64,000 nucleotides of DNA from Candidatus Nomurabacteria bacterium (GTDB taxonomy: Bacteria; Patescibacteria; Paceibacteria; UBA9973), in NCBI GenBank assembly GCA_023267435.1, contig JAHFNH010000002.1, positions 120,250 to 184,249 of the forward strand, read 5' to 3'. How positions within the stretch are numbered: the stretch's first letter is position 1; every line of letters begins with the position of its first letter. The translations under genes were made by a program, and so were the position numbers. The notes under the pieces are model-generated. The model ran no database searches and had not been told where the DNA came from. It saw only the letters and a program-made list of their open reading frames with translations. This document shows positions 58,769 to 64,000 of the stretch, one piece after another.

Positions 58769-59779
58769 AGTGAAAAAAAGAGCAAAATAGACTTTTTGGC
58801 AGTTGGGGATATCGTTATCGATGCGTTTATAAAGCTGAAAGACGCCCATGTTCACAAAGGAATAGATGATTCTGAAAGCACAGAGCTTTGTATTCGCTTT
58901 GGAGATAAAGTTCCTTATGAATCAGTCGATGTGATCAATGCTGTCGGCAACAGTCCAAACGCAGCCGTTGCGGCTGTCCGACTCGGCCTCACCTCCGCAG
59001 TTTTGACAAACATTGGCGATGATAAACATGGAGCAGATTGTTTAGCTTCGTTGAAAAACGATAATATCATCACAGATTTTGTAACTACAGAAAATGGAAA
59101 ATTAACAAATTATCACTATGTACTATGGTACGGCATCGAACGCACTATCTTGATCAAGCACACTGAATTTACTTATAAATTTCCAGCGACAGATCTACCC
59201 GAAATCGGATGGATTTATTTGAGTTCGCTTGCGGACAATTCCCTACCTTACCAATTAGAAATCGCAGAATATTTAAAAAATCACCCTGAAACAAAACTCG
59301 CCTTCCAACCAGGCACATTTCAAATAAAACTCGGCACAGAATTATTGAAAGATATTTATGCACGCACAGAAATTTTCTTCTGTAATGTCGAAGAAGCTGA
59401 GAAAATTTTAAATATTCAAAACAAAGATATCTCCACTCTCATGAATGGCATACATGCTCTCGGACCAAAAATAGTTTCCATTAGTGACGGACCAAATGGC
59501 GCGTATGCATCCGATGGAAAAAATATTTGGTTCACACCGATGTATCCAGATGTCGGCACACCGATAGACCGCACTGGCGCAGGCGACGCTTTTTCTTCCA
59601 CCTTTACTGTGGCCATAGCACTAGGAAAAACTATTCCGGAAGCTCTTTCTTGGGGACCAATAAATTCAATGTCTGTCGTGGAATATGTCGGCGCACAAGC
59701 AGGATTACTTTCTAAAGAAAAACTTGAAGAGTATTTGACAAAAGCTCCTGAAAGTTATAAAATAAAGGTATTAAAATAA
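58766..59779 (+). CDS. PfkB-family carbohydrate/nucleoside kinase
   Basis: 337 residues from MSEKKSKIDFLAVGDIVIDAFIKL (ATG 58766, six bases after TGT-TATAAT; a longer frame upstream runs into the divergent gene). N-terminal PfkB motif GNSPNAAVAAVRLGLTSAVLTNIGDD, C-terminal DRTGAGDAFSSTFTVAIALG with catalytic Asp (in GAGDAF) near residue 275. Substrate not evident; ribokinase or adenosine kinase are alternatives. Confidence 0.88.
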   Translation: MSEKKSKIDFLAVGDIVIDAFIKLKDAHVHKGIDDSESTELCIRFGDKVPYESVDVINAVGNSPNAAVAAVRLGLTSAVLTNIGDDKHGADCLASLKNDNIITDFVTTENGKLTNYHYVLWYGIERTILIKHTEFTYKFPATDLPEIGWIYLSSLADNSLPYQLEIAEYLKNHPETKLAFQPGTFQIKLGTELLKDIYARTEIFFCNVEEAEKILNIQNKDISTLMNGIHALGPKIVSISDGPNGAYASDGKNIWFTPMYPDVGTPIDRTGAGDAFSSTFTVAIALGKTIPEALSWGPINSMSVVEYVGAQAGLLSKEKLEEYLTKAPESYKIKVLK

Positions 59780-59782
59780 TTC

Positions 59783-59816
59783 GAATTAGTAAATTCGTGG
59801 CTAGGCCATAAACAAA
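59783..59816 (+). repeat. Repeated leader element before 59820
   Basis: GAATTAGTAAATTC followed by GTGGCTAGGCCATAAACAAA, two to three base changes from the murF copy (10461-10494). Ends four bases before the ATG at 59820. Confidence 0.75.
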
Positions 59817-59819
59817 AAG

Positions 59820-60599
59820 ATGAAAGAATTTAATCTTGAACAATTTAAAAAACAACACGAAGAAAAAACTTTGAAGGAAATGGAAGATAAAATTAAAACT
59901 CTAAAAGAGACTATTCTTGAACTTGGTTTAAAAATGGAGTTACTGGATGATCATGATAGAGAACTTAGTGAGGAAAAATTTAAAGAAAAAATAAAACCAT
60001 ACCAAGAAGAATTGGCAATGTGGGAAAACGCATATAAAGAAAAAGTAAAAAGAGTCAGCAATCCTGATTATACCGAACCTGAGCCTGAAACAGTTGGAAC
60101 TTACAAAGGACCGAAGATGGAAATTGTAGATATGGAATATAAATTAAATGGAATACTAGAAAAAATAAACAAGGCAATTGGAAATAAAATAAAATGGGAA
60201 GAAAAAAAGGAAGAGACAGGAAAAAGATCTTTGCAAGCGGAGAAAACTGGTGGAAAATTTTTCCATAGAATCGAAGAAAATACTGATGCTGGAAATATAG
60301 AAAAAAGAGCATTGGGAGACGAAAGCGTAAAAATTCCAACAGATAAACCTAAAAGCTTAAGAGAAAAATTTGAAGAATCAATAGAAAAGAAAGAATTAAA
60401 AAACCAACATATAAAAAACCCATTACAAGAACTAAAAAGTTTAAAGGAAGAAATTCAGAATCTTCATAAAGAATTTAAACAAAAGGATATAGAAGCTGAA
60501 AAAAGTGGTACTCCCCTAAGCGAACAAGAAATAGAAGAATTCAATAAAAAAATTGAAGAAAAGAAAAAAATTGTAGATAATTATATTAAATCAAATTAA
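59820..60599 (+). CDS. Coiled-coil protein, 259 aa
   Basis: Starts MKEFNLEQFKKQHEEKTLKEMEDKIKTLKETI and is Lys/Glu-rich throughout with heptad-like spacing; a low-complexity middle (PEPETVGTYKGPKMEIVDMEYKLNGI) and a basic patch. No domain recognised. Downstream of the PfkB gene and behind the repeated leader element. May pair with the 60661-60936 product. Confidence 0.65.
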   Translation: MKEFNLEQFKKQHEEKTLKEMEDKIKTLKETILELGLKMELLDDHDRELSEEKFKEKIKPYQEELAMWENAYKEKVKRVSNPDYTEPEPETVGTYKGPKMEIVDMEYKLNGILEKINKAIGNKIKWEEKKEETGKRSLQAEKTGGKFFHRIEENTDAGNIEKRALGDESVKIPTDKPKSLREKFEESIEKKELKNQHIKNPLQELKSLKEEIQNLHKEFKQKDIEAEKSGTPLSEQEIEEFNKKIEEKKKIVDNYIKSN

Positions 60600-60660
60600 A
60601 TTTATAGATAAGATAACAAAAACAACATTAATAGAAACTAATCAAGAAAATTAAAAATAT

Positions 60661-60936
60661 ATGAAAGAATTTAAAGAAGAAGGATTAAAAGAAGGTTTGC
60701 CAGTAGTCAAAAGGGATACTGAACAAATGCTAGAACAGATGGCAAAAGATATGCAAAACGAGATTATTGAAAAAGAATCATTAGTTAAAATAGGTTATCA
60801 AGAAAACTCTGTTCAGAGATTAAATAATCTAAAGAAAGATCTAGAACTGCACAAGAATATGGTAGAAACAGAAGAGGTAAAAAAAGAAATAGAAAAAATC
60901 GAATCCGAAATAAAAGATACAATAAAATCAAACTAA
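60661..60936 (+). CDS. Small coiled-coil protein, 91 aa
   Basis: MKEFKEEGLKEGLPVVKRDTEQMLEQM followed by a charged helix. Shares the MKEF opening and the KSN ending (DTIKSN / NYIKSN) with the product of 59820-60599, so the pair may be related. Convergent with tktC; the stop codons overlap by four bases. Confidence 0.6.
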   Translation: MKEFKEEGLKEGLPVVKRDTEQMLEQMAKDMQNEIIEKESLVKIGYQENSVQRLNNLKKDLELHKNMVETEEVKKEIEKIESEIKDTIKSN

Positions 60937-61931
60937 CTCTTTCTTTTTAGCACTTTTCTCACCGCATCTTTAATAGAATCTTTACCCATACCATAATGTT
61001 CCACTAGCTCGTCTGGAGTACCAGACTGGCCGAATTTGTCGTGCACGCCGATGAATTCTATCGGCACGGGATAATTTTGTGAGAGAACTTCTGCGACAGC
61101 CGAACCCATTCCTCCGGCTACCTGATGCTCTTCGACAGTCACTATAGCTTTCGTTTCTTTCGCTAAAATTATTAGAGCTTCTGAATCGATTGGTTTAATC
61201 GAAGGTAAATTCATAACTTTTACTTTTATACCTTCAGCTTCCAATTCTTTTGCAGCTAAAAGAGCTTTATAGAGCAATGCACCAGTCGCGACAATTCCGA
61301 CTTGGGCAAGACCAACATCTGGTATCCAGTAAACCTGCGCCTTCCCTATTTCAAATGAAGTTTCTTCAGTGGTGATGATCGGGGTCTTTTCACGAACTAG
61401 TCTTAAGTAGGTTGGGAATTTTGTTTTAGCAATAGCCAGTGTTGCCTTCTTTGCTTCTATCGCATCACAAGGAGAAATCACCTGCATATTGGGAATCACG
61501 CGGGTAATAGCAATATCTTCGATTGCTTGGTGTGTACCTCCGTCAGGACCGACAGAAACTCCTGCATGAGAACCTGCGATTTTTACGGGTCGATCATTGT
61601 AACAAATCGTCGTACGAATCTGTTCCCAATTTCTACCCGGAGAAAACATCGCATAAGAAGAAATAAAAGGAATTTTTCCCATCGCTGCCATACCTGAAGC
61701 TGTTGCTGCTAAATTTTGTTCTGCGACACCCATTTCTATAAATCTTTCTGGAAACTTTTCAGCAAATAAATTCATCTGCGTACTTTCCGTTAAATCAGCG
61801 CAAAGTCCGACAACATTTTTATCTACCTCGCCTGCCGCCAACAAACCCTGTCCGAATCCTTTACGAATCGGAACTTGCTCCACATCTGGATTAAAAAGTT
61901 TTGGATTTAATTTTAATTCTGGGTTTAACAT
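60933..61931 (-). CDS. tktC: Transketolase, C-terminal part (Pyr and C domains)
   Basis: 332 residues from ATG 61931, one base after the tktN stop; an ATG at 61946 would overlap. Pyrimidine-binding domain with IRKGFGQGLLAAGE, ADLTESTQMNLFAEKFPERFIEMGVAEQNLAATASGMA (EQN), SSYAMFSPGRNWEQIR, GSHAGVSVGPDGGTHQAIEDIA, C domain VTVEEHQVAGGMGSAV. Works with tktN as a split enzyme in the non-oxidative pentose phosphate pathway. Confidence 0.93.
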   Translation of the reverse strand: MLNPELKLNPKLFNPDVEQVPIRKGFGQGLLAAGEVDKNVVGLCADLTESTQMNLFAEKFPERFIEMGVAEQNLAATASGMAAMGKIPFISSYAMFSPGRNWEQIRTTICYNDRPVKIAGSHAGVSVGPDGGTHQAIEDIAITRVIPNMQVISPCDAIEAKKATLAIAKTKFPTYLRLVREKTPIITTEETSFEIGKAQVYWIPDVGLAQVGIVATGALLYKALLAAKELEAEGIKVKVMNLPSIKPIDSEALIILAKETKAIVTVEEHQVAGGMGSAVAEVLSQNYPVPIEFIGVHDKFGQSGTPDELVEHYGMGKDSIKDAVRKVLKRKS

Positions 61932-61932
61932 T

Positions 61933-62826
61933 TTATTGATGTTCACTTTTAATTTTACCTCCCAAAGTACGGAGTTCTGCTAATGCTACTTCACCTTGTT
62001 TATCTTTTTTTATTTTATCTTCCGGACCGGATCCTGGCGGTGTGCCATGCCAGTGATAATCACGTTCGAATTCTTTCACACCTTTTCCAGGTATTGTATG
62101 CGCAATGATTACTGAAGGCTTTTCATAAACTCCTTGTGCCTCTTCCACAGCTTCATTAAGAGCATTGAAATCATGTCCGGAAACTTCTATCACATGCCAA
62201 CCGAATGCTCGCCATTTATCAGCTAATGGCTCTAATGGCATTATGTTTTCTGTAAAGCCATCGATTTGAATATTATTTCTGTCTACTACCGCGATAAGAT
62301 TTCTTAATTTATTTTTTCCTGCAAGCATCATTGCTTCCCAAGTATTTCCTTCATCGTGCTCGCCATCAGACATAAAACAATAAATATATCTGTCAGTGCC
62401 TACGCCATTGTCCATCCTATCTGCCAAAGCCATGCCGACGGCCTGTGAAAGTCCGAGGCCGAGCGGACCGGAGGAAGTTTCAACATAAGGTAAATATTCT
62501 CGATGCGGATGACCCTGCAAGCGCGTGCCGAATTTACGCAAAGTTTTCAATTCTTCCACTGGAAAATATCCCGCGTGCGCCATTGTAGAATAAAGTACCG
62601 GACAAATATGACCATTGGAAAGCACCAATCTATCACGCTCCGGCCAAGAAGGATTTTTTGGATCATGCTTCAATATATGAAAATAAAAAAGAGTGAAAAT
62701 ATCCGCCATACCGAGAGGCCCAGCTGTATGTCCAGACTTCGCTTCGATTAAAGATTCAATAAGAGAGATACGAATATCGTTCGCCTTTTTTTCTAAATCT
62801 AAAATTTTCTCTTGAGTTAAAATCAT
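61933..62826 (-). CDS. tktN: Transketolase, N-terminal part (TPP domain)
   Basis: 297 residues. Opening motif IRISLIESLIEAKSGHTAGPLGMADIFTLFYFHILKHDPKNPSWPERDRLVLSNGH, TPP motif VFGDGEHDEGNTWEAMMLAGK (here MSDGEHDEGNTWEAMML; GDG replaced by SDG), CNRNNIQIDG-like VDRNNIQIDGFTE. Ends at the tktC start. The split form is common in archaea and in Candidate Phyla Radiation bacteria. Confidence 0.93.
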   Translation of the reverse strand: MILTQEKILDLEKKANDIRISLIESLIEAKSGHTAGPLGMADIFTLFYFHILKHDPKNPSWPERDRLVLSNGHICPVLYSTMAHAGYFPVEELKTLRKFGTRLQGHPHREYLPYVETSSGPLGLGLSQAVGMALADRMDNGVGTDRYIYCFMSDGEHDEGNTWEAMMLAGKNKLRNLIAVVDRNNIQIDGFTENIMPLEPLADKWRAFGWHVIEVSGHDFNALNEAVEEAQGVYEKPSVIIAHTIPGKGVKEFERDYHWHGTPPGSGPEDKIKKDKQGEVALAELRTLGGKIKSEHQ

Positions 62827-62835
62827 TTAGTATTA

Positions 62836-63552
62836 TTATACCAAACTCTTAAACATCTCGACAGTGCCGATAATGTCACTTGTATTAAAAATAGCGCTAC
62901 CCATCACGAGACGATCAGCCCCAGCATCTATTAACTCCTGAGCTGTATCTGAATTGACTCCCCCATCGACACTGATAACAACTTCTGAAAATTCTTTTCT
63001 AAGATCTTCTACATTATTTAAAACACGCTCGTCAAAATCTTGTCCTTGAAAACCAACTTTTTCAATACCCATGCATTGAACAAAATCAACATGCGGAACA
63101 ATTGGAAAAATATTTTCTATTGGTGTGCTTGGCTTTATCGCCACTCCTATTTGTATAGTCTCTCGAATATACATATCCATACCTTCCAAGAAATCTCTAA
63201 AAGATTCCAAGTCTCTCTGAGCTTCTAAATGAAACACCACTCTCTTGGGTCCGAATTTCATATAAAAATCAAAATTCTCCACCGCATCAATAACCATTAA
63301 ATCCAATTCAAATTCAATATCTTCCCAAAAAGGCAAACCTTCTCGTTCGCCTAAAATATCCTGCGCATGAAAATCTAATTCGAGGATGTCTCTGTCTGCT
63401 CCAGTCGAACGAAATGGCCAAGTGTAATTTTGAGTGTAAACTCCATCACAAATATCTATCTGCACAATAGGAACAACTCCACGCACAAGCGCGATTTTAT
63501 TTTTCAAATCATCATAAGTTTTGGTAAGTATTGCGGGTATAATTTCAGCCAT
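62836..63552 (-). CDS. rpe: Ribulose-phosphate 3-epimerase
   Basis: 238 residues. TIM barrel with VPIVQIDICDGVYTQNYTWPF (D34-like metal ligands DICDG), HLEAQ, CMGIEKVGFQGQDFDERVLNNV (VEPGxxGQxF-type phosphate loop) and ISVDGGVNSDTAQELIDAGADRLVMGSAIF. Converts ribulose-5-P and xylulose-5-P. Between rpiB and tktN. Two bases after rpiB stop. Confidence 0.9.
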   Translation of the reverse strand: MAEIIPAILTKTYDDLKNKIALVRGVVPIVQIDICDGVYTQNYTWPFRSTGADRDILELDFHAQDILGEREGLPFWEDIEFELDLMVIDAVENFDFYMKFGPKRVVFHLEAQRDLESFRDFLEGMDMYIRETIQIGVAIKPSTPIENIFPIVPHVDFVQCMGIEKVGFQGQDFDERVLNNVEDLRKEFSEVVISVDGGVNSDTAQELIDAGADRLVMGSAIFNTSDIIGTVEMFKSLV

Positions 63553-63554
63553 AA

Positions 63555-64000
63555 TTAATTCTCGTCTATTTTTTTAACTCTTCTAAAATGTCTTTCTTCA
63601 TTTGAAAATTCTGTTTCAAGAAAAATTAAAATAGCTTGCTTAGCTTCTTCTTCAGAAACGAAACGCGCGCCGATGGATAAAATATTTGCATCATTGTGCT
63701 GTCGAGCAAGCCTGACTATTTCAAACGGATCATCACTTTTATGCCCTTCGATATTGATCGCTCCCATTGGTAAACGTGGACCATAAAATACCATTGCGCG
63801 TGCACCTGACACACGATTCGCAACCATCGCCTCACCCTGCCCACTGCCACCGATAACAATACCGAGACTGCCTTCAGAATTTCGAGCCACAGCTTCAGCC
63901 ACTGGTTTTATAAAATCAGGATAATCATCATTCGCATCAAAAACCAAAGGACCTTTGTCCTCTGCTTCGTGTCCGAGCTACACCAAAAAATCTCGAATCT
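63555..64000 (-). pseudogene. rpiB: Ribose-5-phosphate isomerase B, 5' part interrupted by an in-frame stop and cut by the window edge
   Basis: A RpiB/LacAB frame: VFDANDDYPDFIKPVAEAVA, GIVIGGSGQGEAMVANRVSGARAMVF, HNDANILSIGARFV, ending HFRRVKKIDEN. Upstream the same frame reads IRDFLV-stop-LGHEAEDKGPLVF, and this segment matches the typical RpiB start, so the amber codon at 63978-63980 (minus strand) interrupts the family sequence. TTG at 63947 is the only start after the stop. The N-terminal GSDHAG motif would lie beyond the window. Sequencing error, pseudogene and readthrough are the options; the amber is used as a normal stop elsewhere. Confidence 0.75.

Noticed and set aside
1..64000. 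UGA recoding to glycine as in Gracilibacteria
   Set aside because: UGA ends the genes at 4689, 10518 and 25278, with sensible protein ends; no internal UGA was needed for any core gene.
1..64000. Insertion sequences, CRISPR arrays, rRNA genes, toxin-antitoxin pairs
   Set aside because: No transposase, no repeat-spacer array, no rRNA signature and no recognisable toxin or antitoxin found.

Overview
The window looks like the chromosome of a small-genome, A+T-rich member of the Candidate Phyla Radiation (Patescibacteria), most likely of the Parcubacteria/Paceibacteria type. The reasons are the compact core enzymes (719-residue ValRS, stand-alone GlmU-like nucleotidyltransferase, transketolase split in two genes), MraZ-RsmH-FtsL-FtsI-MurF and FtsA-FtsZ clusters amid many unknown small proteins, palindromic repeats inside essential genes, and the lack of visible Shine-Dalgarno sites before the starts examined. 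UGA is used as a stop (genes ending at 4689, 10518 and 25278), which argues against the UGA=Gly code of Gracilibacteria/SR1. There is no rRNA gene in the window, so the placement is inference.

Layout. 1-5.3 kb: 3' end of rmuC, a GreA-like gene, tRNA-Glu(CTC), then small single-gene units (unknown, secreted, CBS). 5.4-9.1 kb: engB, then a reverse operon of ABC permease, ABC ATPase and a HEAT-like/kinase-like protein. 9.1-13.9 kb: the dcw cluster mraZ-rsmH-ftsL-ftsI-murF on the minus strand, with GTGGG operator repeats at its promoter. 14-17.3 kb: an unknown gene, a gene-poor stretch and greA-lysS. 17.4-21.4 kb: rpsU-ybeY-ftsA, ftsZ-trxB. 21.4-25.9 kb: a receiver-like protein, tRNA-Ser and tRNA-Glu, a UbiA-like enzyme, a nucleotidyltransferase, accessory genes and tRNA-Val. 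26-30.5 kb: tsaD, valS-prsW, hsp20. 30.5-35 kb: a probable new structured RNA, small unknown genes, a receiver, tRNA-Arg and tRNA-Phe, glutaredoxin. 35-41.2 kb: ftsB-like, lepA, murJ and an O-antigen-ligase/TPR protein. 41.3-49.9 kb: three large tail-fibre/adhesin-like proteins in a row. 50-56.5 kb: leuS with an inserted Nudix domain, a membrane protein, a methyltransferase and ychF. 56.5-64 kb: a uracil-DNA glycosylase, a lamin-tail/PKD surface protein, a PfkB kinase, two coiled-coil proteins and a pentose-phosphate operon (rpiB-rpe-tktN-tktC) whose rpiB has an in-frame amber codon near the window edge.

How it works together. Housekeeping genes supply division, peptidoglycan precursor export and ligation, tRNA charging and modification, ribosome maturation and the non-oxidative pentose phosphate pathway. 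Two promoter styles stand out. Several housekeeping genes have a -10 hexamer exactly six bases before the start codon, which predicts leaderless mRNAs. Accessory one-gene units have strong TTGACA-type promoters, often with a palindromic -35 (TTGACNNGTCAA) shared by divergent genes, A-rich leaders and strong terminators. One of these divergent promoters drives the unknown ~220-nt RNA at 30512-30732, the strongest candidate for something undescribed.
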